Made by a program: the position numbers and the translations under genes. Of a DNA stretch of 64,000 nt, positions 1 to 10,929 are shown one piece after another. Position 1 is the stretch's first letter, and every line of letters starts with the position of its first letter. Source of the stretch: Dugong dugon (Eukaryota; Chordata; Mammalia; Sirenia; Dugongidae); NCBI GenBank assembly GCA_030035585.1, contig CM057468.1, positions 51,580,145 through 51,644,144 of the forward strand. Reading direction: 5' to 3'. Below the pieces are notes generated by a model. The model searched no databases, was not told the origin of the DNA, and worked only from the letters and a program-made list of their open reading frames with translations.

Positions 1-366
1 GACAGTGGGTTTGGTTTGGTTTTTATGCCTGTGATTATAATCCCATTTGGGAATGGGTTGTTTTTGTTATATTAATGAGGCAGGGTTAGTGTAGGGTGTG
101 TCTTGAGTCAAATCTCTTTAGAGATATAATAGAGATTAAACAAGCAGAGATGGGGTAAGACAGATGCCAAGCCACATGGAGATCTCCAAGGAACCAGGAA
201 GCAGAAGCTAAAGAGACAAGGACCTTCCTCAGGAGCCGAGAAAGCCTTCCCCTCAAGCTGGCACTCTGAATTCAGACTTCTAGCTTCCTAAACTATGAAA
301 AAATAAATTTGTTAAAGCCATCCACTTGTGGTATTTTTGTTATAGCAGCACCAGAGAACTAAGAGA
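1..366 (+). mobile_element. LTR fragment (MaLR-like), sense orientation
   Basis: The 3' part reads AATAAATTTGTTAAAGCCAT followed by a segment ending in CAGCACCAGAGAACTAAGAG. This is nearly the reverse complement of the start of the 1561-2067 LTR. It has the polyadenylation signal and terminal region of a MaLR/ERVL-type LTR. The 5' end is outside the window or degraded. Confidence 0.6.
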
Positions 367-960
367 ACATACCTTAAACATACTACTTGACAGTAATAAT
401 TTGAGAATCCCATTTGTTTCTCATAAGAAATGAAGAGGAAAAAAGTTTTATATGCCTTGTCGATCATAGAATTTTGTTTTTTGTCCTTGCTGCTAGCAGC
501 AAATTGCAATTCTGTACCCATTATTTTTCTTCTTAAATCAAGCAAAATGGTAACAGCTCTGTGTAAATTATACTGTATCAGTGGCTTCTAAAACTTTTTT
601 TTAACCTCAACATACCTAAGAAATACACTTTACATCATGAGCCAGGACACACAGATACACACACACACACAACAGCTGAATCAAGTTTCAGGAAGTGCTT
701 ACCCTTATTACTTATGATGCAATCTGACATTTAATTTTATTCCATTATTTCAAATGCTGATCACAACCGACTAAATTGATTTCACATCTCCCTAATGGAT
801 CATAACTTGCAGTTTGAAACATGGTACTATGTAGTTCTTAAGGTTTTTTTAGAAAAATGTAAATCCTGGATATGGACTGCATTGTGATGCAGCCTAATTG
901 TAGGACTTTAAGTATCTATTGCTTTATATATGCTATTCCACAGATTTCTTTTCTTGTGTT
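367..960. other. Downstream flank without gene or clear repeat
   Basis: This is AT-rich unique sequence with an (AC)n microsatellite at about 658-671. No supported open frame or element was seen. Confidence 0.5.
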
Positions 961-1215
961 AAATTAGATGAACAAATACGTATTGAACCCCTACTTTGTG
1001 CAAGGCCTCATGCTAGGAACTTAAGGTGAACAATCTGATAATTCATCTTTTATATATTTCCTTTTTAAAAGCTCAAAGGGTTCTAGACATACCATGCTAA
1101 TTCTACCAAAAACCCCACAGAGTTACATTGGATAGGCATTATTAATGTTTTAGAGTTAGAGGCACTGAGTCAGAAATCACATATTTGCCAAAGTCATACT
1201 GCTAAAGCAATGAAA
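961..1215 (-). repeat. Old L2/MIR fragments
   Basis: The stretch ACAAATACGTATTGAACCCC with GTGCAAGGC matches the reverse complement of an L2 or MIR 3' end. At 1130-1215 the text resembles MIR core in minus orientation. Both are strongly diverged. Confidence 0.45.
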
Positions 1216-1437
1216 GTTAAGAACCAAACTTTCTCAACCTTAACTCCAAAAATCTAGGGTATTTTAAAACAACTTCAAAATGATGTTTTCTTTTTTGCAT
1301 AGAAATAACTAGAATAAAGGCTTACTAAAGTCCTATTTAAATTATACCATTCATCACAATATGTTCAGATGTTCATTAAACATTATACGAAGATAAACAA
1401 AAACATTAATCTCATAATTGAACATATCTAATGTATA

Positions 1438-2118
1438 ATGGAGCCCAGGTGGCACAGTGGTTAAGAGCTTGACTGCTAACTAAAAAGGTTGGCAGTTTGA
1501 ATCCACCAGCCACTCCTTGCAAACTCCATGGGACAGTTCTACACTGTCCTATAGGGTCCCTGTCTTAGTCATCTAGTGCTGCTATAACAGAAATACCACA
1601 AATGGATGGTTTTAACAAAGAGAAATTTATTCTCTCATAGTCTAGTAGGCTACAAGCCCAAACGCAGGGCATCAGCTCCAGGGGAGGCTTTCTCTCTCTG
1701 TCGGCTCTGGAGGAAGGTCCTTGTCATCAATCCTACCCTGGTTAAGGAGCTTCTCAGGCGCAGGGGCGCCGGGCCCAAAGGACACGCTCTGCTCCCAGTG
1801 TTGCTTTCTTGGTGGTATAAGGTCCCCGTCTCTCTGTTCACTTCAAAGAGACTGGCTCAAGATGAAATCCAATCTTGTAGATTGAGTGCTGCCTCATTAA
1901 CATAACTGCTGCCTATCCTACCTCATTAACATCATCGAGGTAGGATTTACAGCATATAGCAAAATCACATCAGATGACAAAATGGTGGACAATCACAGAA
2001 TACTTGGAATCATGGCCTAGCCAAATTGATACACATATTTCTGGGGGACACAGTTCAATCCATGACAGTCGCTACGTGTCGAAATCAACACAATGGCAAT
2101 GAGCTTTTTTTTTGGTTT
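1438..2118 (+). mobile_element. AfroSINE split by an LTR insertion
   Basis: The 5' part (1438-1560) starts GGAGCCCAGGTGGCACAGTG (A-box region), continues through a B-box-like GGCAGTTTGAATCC, and ends CTATAGGGTCCC. The AfroSINE tail resumes at 2068 with GTCGCTACGTGTCGAAATC and ends in a T/G-rich tail near 2118. The missing interior is exactly the inserted LTR. Confidence 0.85.
1561..2067 (-). mobile_element. Solo LTR (ERVL/MaLR-like), antisense, inserted in an AfroSINE
   Basis: This 507-base element begins TGTCTTAGTC and ends CCATGACA, the canonical TG...CA ends. Its polyadenylation signal and 3' end lie at the left, so it runs on the minus strand. Flanking pentamers GTCCC and GTCGC form a probable 5-base target duplication with one mutation, as expected for ERVL/MaLR. 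No internal viral genes are present. Confidence 0.75.
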
Positions 2119-2518
2119 GTTTAATGTTATGTATAAATTCCCAAACACCACTGGTCCAAAATGTTTCCTTTGCCCCAAGCCTTGATCTCACATCTACCAC
2201 TTTCCTACATTTAAAGACTTTGTCAGAACCATAGTTTATTTCTTTGACTGACAAATCAGTTGATATTAAAGGGTGAATGGGTGGATAAAATGAAGACTAG
2301 AGAAAGTTAAATGAAAATAGTCATTTATTCAAATGAAAGACACTGCTACCAACGCTTAGAAGCCATGTGGAGTCAACCTTGACCTCGTAAGCACTCCATG
2401 GAGGTCCTAAGCTCACTCTGAAAGATACCACCACTGGTAAAATCTAACAAGCTTTTTAATTTTTTTAATCTTTATGGCTTAACTTCTTTACTTAAATATC
2501 CACTCATATTGATTCATT
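2119..2518. other. Unique flank, nothing recognised
   Basis: This is plain AT-rich sequence with no supported gene or repeat. Confidence 0.5.
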
Positions 2519-2752
2519 TGGAGTTCCTGGGTGGTGCAAATGGTTAATGCACTCAGCTGCTAACTGAAAGACTGAAGGTTCTAGTCCACCCAGAGATAAG
2601 TCCACCCAGAGGGACCTCAGAAGAAAGGCCTGGAAATCTAATTACGAAAAATCAGCCATTGAAAACCCTATGGAGCACTGTTGTACTCTGACACACATGG
2701 AGTCACCAGGAGTCAAAGTCGATTCAGTGGCAACTGGTTCCGTTTATGGATT
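2519..2752 (+). mobile_element. AfroSINE, long diverged subtype
   Basis: It starts GGAGTTCCTGGGTGGTGCAA, has the CTGCTAACTGAAAG block, the subtype-specific AAGGCCTGG segment and the AAAACCCTATGGAGCA block, and ends near GATTCAGTGGCAACTGGTT. At about 230 bases it is longer than the common 170-base type and more diverged, so it is probably older. Confidence 0.85.
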
Positions 2753-3125
2753 CATCTAAGGTTTAAAATTATAAACTTGATTTATCAAGCATGAGTTTGA
2801 CCAATAACCAGCCCTCTCCCAATTATGGATTAGCCATTGTACATTTTATTGTCTTCTCCTTACTCTGCAAAATGCTTCTAGCCTGCTGGACATGATATAA
2901 AACAAAGTCTAAGGATGACCAACTGTTTTGGATTTTCTATGTTCTCATATTTCCATGCAAGTGGATATATATTACCATTCTGTCTCCCCCATATGGGTAT
3001 TAATCACACCATATTATGTTACCCTCCAGCATTTAAAATAATAATGATAGCACAGGACAATGGAAAGAGGACAAGCTTTAGACTTGCCCCACATTTAGGT
3101 CTAAATCTTTTATCTGCAACCTAAA
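2753..3125. other. Unique flank, nothing recognised
   Basis: A 69-codon open frame here has no recognisable family or codon signal. Confidence 0.5.
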
Positions 3126-3310
3126 TGCCTAATAACTGAGTGAAAGGATATATCAGCTGTGATACAGTCACACAATAAAATATCCATGAAAGTTATATAT
3201 TGACTGACTTGCAAGAGGCTCATGATATGTTGTACAAAAAAGAATGTATGATATGACAATTTTTTAAAATATATGTATAGATGCACAAAGGAAAAACGTA
3301 AAGTGGTTTA
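3126..3310 (+). repeat. Old L1/HAL1 3' fragment
   Basis: Phrases such as GTGATACAGTCACACAATAA and ATGATATGTTGTACAAAAAA resemble the ORF2-end and 3' UTR text of ancient L1 copies. It is diverged. Confidence 0.45.
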
Positions 3311-3317
3311 GTAACTC

Positions 3318-3870
3318 ATTCTTTTAACAAATATTTATTGGGCATCTATTATGTGCCAGGCACAGTTGTAGATGCCCAGTTTACATCAGTGAAGAAAACA
3401 AAGTCCCTGCCTCCACAGAGCTTAGGTTCTAAGAAGCATCAGGGGGAAAAAATGATAAACTGACATTCAATTTTATGTCAAGTATGTGAGAACTCTTAAG
3501 AAAATAAAAAGGATAAGAAAAGTGTTAGAGGCATGCTATTTTTGACAGGTGGTCAGAGACAACTTCCTTTAAGAAGTAACATCTGAGCAAAAATTTGAAT
3601 GATGTAAGGGAGGGAACCATGAAGTTACCTGGAAATGAGAGTTGTAGGTTAAAAAATATCAAGTTTGCATGTGCTGAGGCAAAAGCATGTTCGGTATGTC
3701 CTAGGAAGAGAAAGTCTATAACTGAAGAGAGATTAGGAAGGAGGAGAGTGGTAAGAGATGAATTCCAGGAGGCACCAGGAGCAAAGTAGGGCCTTGGAGG
3801 CCATAGTGAGAACTTTGGATTTTATTCTAGGTGGAATGGGAAGTCAACAGTAAGTGTGGGCAGAGGAGAT
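3318..3870 (-). repeat. L2 LINE 3' region
   Basis: ACAAATATTTATTGGGCATC with TGTGCCAGGCACAG is the reverse complement of the L2 3' end. It continues through the further L2 blocks (GTGGTCAGAGACAACTTCC, AACATCTGAGCAAAAA, GGGCCTTGGAGGCCAT). The small open frame at 3595-3789 is part of this element. Confidence 0.8.
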
Positions 3871-4994
3871 CAGCTTCACATTCATATACCAAAATGTCAC
3901 AGCAGTTATCCCTTGGTAGAAATATTGCAGATCCCATCCTTCCATTTTGCTTCTCTGTATTCATTCCCATATTCCTTCTCTCTAGTTCTCAAGCTTGCTT
4001 TTAGCATCCCACCAAATTAAAGTTTTTAAGAATCATCCAGGTCTGACTTCAATTAACTCATTTTTTCGGTCTGTTTCATTATATCATGCCTCCTTTTCAG
4101 GCAGACACTTTTCTTAAAAAAGGGAAAATAATGTAAGCATATTGATAGTTCTTTAGCTTAAAAGTGTTTGATTAAAAACAGGACATTGTTTGCAATTAAA
4201 CCAAATCTGCAAGTCAGAGGTTCCTATGCAAGCTGCTAACATGTAATTTTCACACTGTAGGCTTCTGAGATATAATTAGATAAGATGAAACAGATTCTGT
4301 AAGTTCAAAAGAAGGAATAATACAGTCTGTCCCTAAAAATGCAGACTTGGAGCCTCTATGGCCTGTCTCACTCCAGAGTCAGGGTCATAAGTGCTTCTTG
4401 AAGACTGAGACCCAAGTTATCATTAACTCCCTAAAATAATGTTTAAATTACTTTTTAATCAGTGTAGCGCTTAAAGTACACCAAAAGATATTCTGATAGA
4501 AATTTGAAAAGTGTTTAGTACCTTTAGTGATGCCTCTGTGCTAATGTCCCAAGTAACTAAGATTATCTGGAGATATAAATTCTAAGGCTTGACTTTTAAA
4601 AATCAACACTAAACTTTAACCAAAGGGTACAAACCTCGGAACCACCGCTAATCATAATCCCCATAGTTGTTCCCATCTATCCCTACACTCATCTATCCTG
4701 GCCTCGGCATCAAATGATGCACTTCTGGGTAACCTTCAACTTTTCTCTTTTGAAAAAGTTATCTGAATGCAAGATCTTAACAGGAGAAACAATGTGTAGG
4801 TGGAAGCGGCATACGGAAACTCTACTTTCTGCACGATTTTTCTGTAAACCTGCAACTGCTCTAAAAAATAAAATTTGTTAAAAATTATCTGGAGTTGACA
4901 GAACAAAATCTCAAAAGTATCTAAGATTCCTTTTAATCATTTACCATTTGTTAAATAAACAACCACCTTTAAAGAAAAAAGCTTATGATGACAC
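3871..4994. repeat. Downstream flank, with an L1ME-like 3' tail near 4790-4885
   Basis: Most of this stretch is unique. At 4790-4885 the plus strand reads GGAAACTCTACTTTCTGCAC and then GCTCTAAAAAATAAAATTTG, which resembles the 3' terminus of old L1ME-type elements. Confidence 0.4.
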
Positions 4995-6608
4995 TTTGTA
5001 AGTACAAATAATGTTTTATTTTATCCCTGAAAACAAAAAACAAAGATGTCCACAACTAATAACAGAGACTGAACAATTATTCCAAATTTCACTTGGCAAG
5101 AGTATATACTTAATTTCTTCACATAAAGGTAGAATGTAGAGGAAAGAATCTGGAAAACTACCTTTTAATAAAACAGTATTTTCTCATATTTATTTTAATA
5201 AAATATTATACTTATTGCTACTACATGTAGTAGTATATTTTAATAATGAACAATACATATCTAAAACTAAATTCAATATAGTCTAAATCTAAAAGCTAGC
5301 TGCACATAAGCAGTTATTATAGAGAATAAATACCATGAAATATAGGGCACCATTATGGTAATTATATTTGCTACAAGGGAAATTTAAATAAAAGTATACT
5401 TTGCTTTATATTAGAATTACTCAAGATTAGGATTCTCTTGTGCTATATACAATAGCTGTTTTCCTGAAAAGACAGTCTATCTTCATAATTTAAATTACAT
5501 TTCAAATGTTTTTAATTATTTTAAGTGGTCATTATATAAAATGAATATCTAAGGTATCTGCTATATAAATACAAAATTTCATAAAATGGGATATTATATA
5601 ATGTTAACATTTTCCAAGCGATTTAATGCAGCACAAATACCTTTATTATATACAACTAGCTAAAGTCCTCACGTTCCAGTCTCTCAAATATCTCAGTTTA
5701 CCTCCCTCCAACATAATAAAAGCAAAAATAACCCAAATATGGAGATAATGTGCTTCCCTGAATAGCATAGACACTCAAAGAGTTAAACTTTTAAATTAAA
5801 ATTCATGTATGTGAAAAATCAGGACTTAATACTTATTTTTAATCTCATCATAAAAATCTTTTATTCCTTAGGGTATATGTAAGAATATATTAACTATGAG
5901 ATTAGAGATTATTATTTTAATGTTATTAAATTGCCCCAGTTTTAGAATAGGTTATGGACAGTGGTAGCTACCCATTTCAAGATTATACTCCTACAAATGT
6001 AATTTTAAAAAATATACAGTAATTAACCTTGTTATTCTGAAAAGATAGTGCAAATGAAGATACTCTTTGGGTCACGATTTCAAAACGTTATTTTCAACAT
6101 TATACTTCTTTGCTCATAATCTGAGTAACAAAATATAGTAGTGGAAGTAAGCACATTTTTCTGATAGCATTAGTCTACATTAGTTTCATCTATCGAGAAC
6201 AAATGACAGAATGATTCAATGACAGTATTCCCCACTTGTCTGGAAAACAAGTTTTATTTTAAATAAATATAGAAATGAATCCATGTCTTTCATTGTTTTT
6301 TGTTTCAGTTTGATCTGAAACACAAAAGATTTATACAAAGATCACCTACCTGCTTACTACATCAACCATTTTACCAAATTCCCTTTAAAGATATAATACA
6401 GCATTGAACAGGCTTGCCGGAAAGCAAACTAATAACTTTTAAAATTTTATATACAGAATTAGAGTTCCATGAATCCAGCATACTCCTTGAAAATGCATAG
6501 AGCTTTTATTGTAAATTATTACTCTTCTTCTAACCAGCAATTAAAAAGCTTTTCTGCCATTGGATATAATCCATGGTGGATGTACCAGCACAAGGTGATC
6601 TTCAACTG
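4995..6608 (-). other. CCDC126: CCDC126 3' UTR (candidate extent)
   Basis: About 1.6 kb of very AT-rich sequence without a recognisable repeat follows the stop codon. This absence is unusual in a window otherwise full of mobile elements and fits an exonic 3' UTR. Several minus-strand AATAAA signals occur (near 6507, 6250, 5855, 5643 and 5180), so shorter isoforms are possible. The distal limit is taken from the AATAAA at 5015-5020. Confidence 0.55.
5015..5020 (-). terminator. Candidate distal polyadenylation signal of CCDC126
   Basis: The minus strand reads AATAAA. About 20 bases downstream (lower coordinates) is a GTGT-containing stretch of the cleavage-factor type. It is the last such signal before non-genic sequence with old repeats resumes below 4.9 kb. 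Confidence 0.45.
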
Positions 6609-6793
6609 CTATCTAATGCTCCCTGATGCATTTATCCTTTTATTTGTGGTTACTGGCACCAAATTCCCACTAGTACCATTGGTAGTGTTCGCTGCTGAGC
6701 CATTCACAACAATGTAGTTGACTTTGTTCTCCAGCTTCACCAAGCGTTGTAAAATGTCATCCAAAAGGACAGCAATTGTTCTTTTCAGATCCG
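6609..6793 (-). CDS. CCDC126: CCDC126 coding exon 3: second helix, sequon-rich tail and stop
   Basis: This exon encodes residues 80-140 and the TAG at 6609-6611. The acceptor is CCCTTAG|CGGATCTG, and the split codon completes as GCG (Ala80). Residues 81-108 ([20 protein letters not shown] and on) form a heptad-like helix, the source of the coiled-coil name. The tail holds four N-X-S/T sequons at Asn110, Asn115, Asn118 and Asn134, expected to be glycosylated if this side is lumenal. There is no frameshift or stop. Compared with the human protein as I recall it, the changes are conservative (for example Asn at 105 where I recall Asp), so the gene looks intact and constrained. Confidence 0.96.
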
Positions 6794-7377
6794 CTAAGGG
6801 AAAAAAACAGAGTAAACCATATTAGACACTGACAGAGCAGTTTGTTTGTTTGTTTGTTTAATAGTTTAAGGAAAAATAATTACTATTATTTTTCTAAGTA
6901 ATTTTGGTGGGCAATTATTGGATCATCTGAGAGAAAATATGCTAGAAAGAATGCACTCACATCACAAATACGTAAAGCTTAATTATTTTAATCAATTGCA
7001 TCACATTCAGAGCTTCCTAAAAGAATTTTAGAGTTGTAAATATTGGGAAAATCTCATTTTTCTAGCACAAAATAAAAGATTTCAAGTTTGGTTCAAAATG
7101 TTAGTCCCTCTGTAAGGAATCCATTTACCTTGAGTTTCTTAAGCAAAAGAAAACTATGAACTAAGCAGGTAAGATGTGAGCCAGGCTAAGAAAGAAATTC
7201 AATGAAACACAGAAACAAGAAACCTGGGACATCCACAGATGAAGTGTGGGAGGAACCTAAGGTCCAGGGCAAGTGCCAGGAAATTGGTTAGTGCAGGAGG
7301 CGCACTAGTAGTACTTCTGACATAGATTTCTTCCAGAGAAAGATGTGGGAAAATCATATCTTCTAGCATCTTTGGAA
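6794..7377 (-). other. CCDC126 intron 2, part near exon 3
   Basis: No gene or mobile element is recognised. A (TTTG)n microsatellite lies at about 6840-6860. Confidence 0.55.
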
Positions 7378-7592
7378 GGAGCCCCGGTGGTACAGTGGTT
7401 ATATGCTTGGCTGCTAACCGAAAGGTCAGTTTGAACTCACCAGCTGCTCTGAGGGAAAAAGATGTGGCAGTCTGCTTCCGTAAAGATTACAGCCTTGGAA
7501 ACCCTATGGGGCAGTTCTACTCTGTCCTGTAGGGTCGCTATGAGTCGGAATCAGCTCGAAGTTAACAGGTTTAGTTTTTGGTTTTTAGTATG
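7378..7592 (+). mobile_element. AfroSINE, near-complete
   Basis: It runs from GGAGCCCCGGTGGTACAGTG through GATGTGGCAGTCTGCTTCC and TAGGGTCGCTATGAGTCGG to a TTTGGTTTTT tail. It is well conserved and therefore one of the younger copies. It is antisense to CCDC126. Confidence 0.93.
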
Positions 7593-9240
7593 TTTGGGAG
7601 GTTAAGGGGTTTCCAGTGAACTTACCTGTCAAGAATGAAATTATGAATCTCTTCCTCCTTTGAATCTTCTTTTTTCAGGTTTCCCAAAGGCACCTAGCAC
7701 CTACTAGGTATCCAGTAAGTGGTAGCTAGTAGTATTTTTTGTTGATCTTGGAACAAAATGCAGCCTAAGCCCTAATCTGGGATCTCCAGGGGAAAATTCA
7801 TCTAAACACCAACTCAAAAAAATTTACTGATGATTCTGGTTTTTTCTGTTACTTAAAATTAGAAAGGAGTAGGGGTGAGGGTAGTGGTGGTGGTAGAGGG
7901 TGATCAGAAAGGGCTTATTAAAAAATAGAACAAAAAATATGAGTGTAATATAAAGTGAGGGGAAAACTGTGTTTGGAGAAGTCTAGTCATGAAAAAATTA
8001 GACTTTCCAGGCAGTGTAACTTTTGGCATCTGGATATATATATATATACCTTTGTTTTCCTATAGAGTTGAAAATTTTCAAAATAAATGACTGGAGAGGG
8101 GAGACTTTTTTTTAATTAAGATCTTTCAATCAAGAGTTGTAATAGTACTACTTGGTAAATAGGAGAAAGTTATATGTATTTTAAAATCCTTCAGCAAGCC
8201 TCAAAGACAAATACTAGATCTCTGTTTTTGCCTTGACAGTCATCTCTTTCACAATATTTGAAGCAGAAGCAACCTAGGCCAGAGAGGGCTGGAGAAAATT
8301 GACAAAGGGGCTTGCTAGCATGTTAACCTGAAATACAGCTATCCCCTCAGATGTGACACCAAGCTTTTGTGTGAAATGAATTATAAAGGTACAGTCTAAT
8401 CACTTATTAGAGTTGGCTATTAAAGTTGGGTTTAATGAAAATCAACTATATGATAATTTTACTTTAACAATGTTCTAGGTCAACATTAAATACAGGGCTC
8501 CTTTCAAATTTCCTAAAATCTCTGGGGTTAATAAAATATTACAAAAGAGATAACTACCTTGCTCTATGACACAAAACTGGTTAGTGGAAAAACCAGAATA
8601 AGAACTCTGGTTTCCTGAACTTGAGGTCTCTCAAATACAACAAAATGCCCTCTTTCCCTAGATTCACAATTCTGTTTACATTTCATACAACTATGTATTT
8701 ATGGAAATTATATGTTTAGATTATATGGGAGTCCATAATACTTCCCCATAAAGCCCTGTAACTGACCATGCCAGCAACAGGAACTCCTTCCCCACATGGG
8801 CCCCTCTTTAGAACTCCTAAAAGCAATTTGAAAGTGGAGATGGTATCATATCCAACCTTTTAGCGTCCGCTCACCTAGCTTAGTGCTATACCACATACTA
8901 GACACTCTACAAACTTTTGATAAAAACATTTGCTGAATTTCTAATTCATGTGTTTGGTAAGGGGTATCATTGCTAAGACTGATGTGAAGCACCAGATTTA
9001 GGAAATAAAACCATTTAAAACTGCCCTATTTCTGCTTTAACTTTCTCTATTCTAGAAGAAATAAAATATTTTAGTTTAAAGAAGAAAAAGGGCGGGGGAG
9101 GTTATTACAAAGGCATGCAAGAACATAAATACTATCAAAACAAGACTTTTATCACCTAGCCAGATTATTTCACAGTACACAAAAATCAAAAGGATATAAT
9201 GCTAATAAGATACTAAAGATATTGTTACAAAAAGATTCTA
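7593..9240 (-). other. CCDC126 intron 2, mostly unique
   Basis: No gene is seen. An (AT)n run lies at about 8035-8047, and 7990-8095 resembles an old L1-type 3' tail (TTTTCAAAATAAATGACTGG). Confidence 0.5.
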
Positions 9241-9650
9241 ACTATACTAAGTATCATCAGGGAACTGTGAGGCACCGCAGGAAGCCACTACCCTCTCTAT
9301 ACCTATCAAACAGAGGGAGAAAGCAGTGATATTACCAGAACCCAAGTCTAGGGTCACCTGGCAGAAAAACAGAATCAGGACAGAAGCTGGTGCTACAAAA
9401 GCAACTAGGACACTGCCAAACACATCACCTTAAGCAGAGAAAGAAGGAGGAAATACCCTGGCATTTCCCTTCTTCCTTCATCCCAAACTCACCCAGTGCC
9501 TCCCATTTGCTGGACCCAGGCAGAAGCCAGCTGATTTGGGAACTTGGGAAATGCAGCCTACTAGGATTACTTCCCTTAAGATGCAAAATAGAACAGGGAA
9601 AGGGTAAGTATTAAATCTGAGGGCAAACAGGTACAGGACTGGCACAAACA
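9241..9650 (+). repeat. Unassigned ancient interspersed repeat (possible)
   Basis: GGACCCAGGCAGAAGCCAGC with GAACTTGGGAAATGCAGCCT and CAGGGAAAGGG is text I associate with an old mammalian repeat seen in other introns. I cannot name the family. A 74-codon frame inside it is not gene-like. Confidence 0.35.
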
Positions 9651-10519
9651 GCAGGTGTATTCGTCCTTGTGGACCCCATACTTATACTTCTCTGTCTTGA
9701 TTTGTCTTTTATTTACATCTAAATATTATTTTATTATTTGTACTCTTAATGTGAGCTGCCTTAACTTCTTTGTGTAGAGAGACAGATATAAACATGTATC
9801 TTAACAAAAAGGGGATAAAATAGTAAAATGGAAAATGACAAAAACATAGTAGTGTTTAATATACATTGTACAAGTCAAAAACTTTTCCTTATTAATATTT
9901 TTTCAAATTCAAATGGATATTTTATACCACTAAACACCATTTTAATGGTACAAAGAAGAAAGCTTAGAAGTCATTTCTTCATTATCAAAGAGAATTACCC
10001 AGTGTAAAATTTTATTACCATGCTAGCAAAAAAACAAGAATGCTTCTTTAAAAAAAAAACACACTAATTTAAATATCACAGCAGAGAACACTGTTAGACA
10101 GGTAAAACTGCTTTCAAAAACCTCAGTTCTATGACTAGTGTACATTAATTTTTTTACATTTTTAATACAGCTACCTTCTCCTGTTGAGTGCTGAATAAAT
10201 TATGTCATTCAACAAATATTTTATCACTTCGCTCCTTAAGACTACAAGGCACATTGTTTACACCTCATGAGTGAATCAAAGTATGTTCTCATCAAACTTT
10301 AAATACAAATTAAATGCCTAGAAACATAAAATAAACTTAAATTTTCTTAAGTGAAAGCAGAAATACTAGATAATGGATTTTATTAAATACTAATCATACT
10401 CAAGCTACTTTTTAAATAACTACATCAAAATCACTTCTAATTTGAATTCTGAGATCTGCTTCCCTTCAACATATCTAGAATACAAGAAAGGCTCATTTTA
10501 CAGGTTTGGTTTAGAGTTG
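9651..10519 (-). other. CCDC126 intron 2, with an L2 scrap
   Basis: This is AT-rich sequence. At about 10195-10275 TCATTCAACAAATATTTTAT is an antisense L2 3' end fragment. Confidence 0.45.
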
Positions 10520-10929
10520 TGTGCCTTGTAAATAAACGTTTTCAAATACTTGTAGATTTACATGTAGCTGTAAGAAATCATACAGAAATGCCTGTACCTT
10601 TTATCCAGTTTCCCCAAATGGTAATCTTGCAAAACTATATACAATATTGCAACCAGAATACTGACATTGATACAGTCAAGATGCAGACTGTTTTCATCAC
10701 AAGGATCCCTTATGTTGCCCTTTTATAGAAATACCCACTTCCCTCCCATTAGCCTGTTAATATGGTGGATTACACTGATTGATTTTCAAATATTGAATCA
10801 GCCTTCCATTGCTGGAATAAGTGCTACCTGATCTTGGTGAATGATTGTTTATGTTACTGAAATGTATTTGCTAATATTTTGTTAAGGATGTTTCAGTTAT
10901 ATTCATGAGGGATATGTCCTGTAGTGTTT
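10520..10929 (-). mobile_element. Ancient L1M, 3' UTR and ORF2 end (left part)
   Basis: 10550-10760 matches an old L1 3' UTR in reverse (CCAGTTTCCCCAAATGGTAA, CTTGCAAAACTATATACAAT). 10770-10925 is reverse-strand ORF2 text (GATTGATTTTCAAATATTGA, TTTGTTAAGGATGTTTCAGT). The same element resumes after 13185. Confidence 0.75.

Noticed and set aside
1438..1500. tRNA gene, from A-box and B-box-like text in AfroSINEs
   Set aside because: No cloverleaf with an anticodon arm and acceptor stem can be formed; these are tRNA-derived SINE heads.
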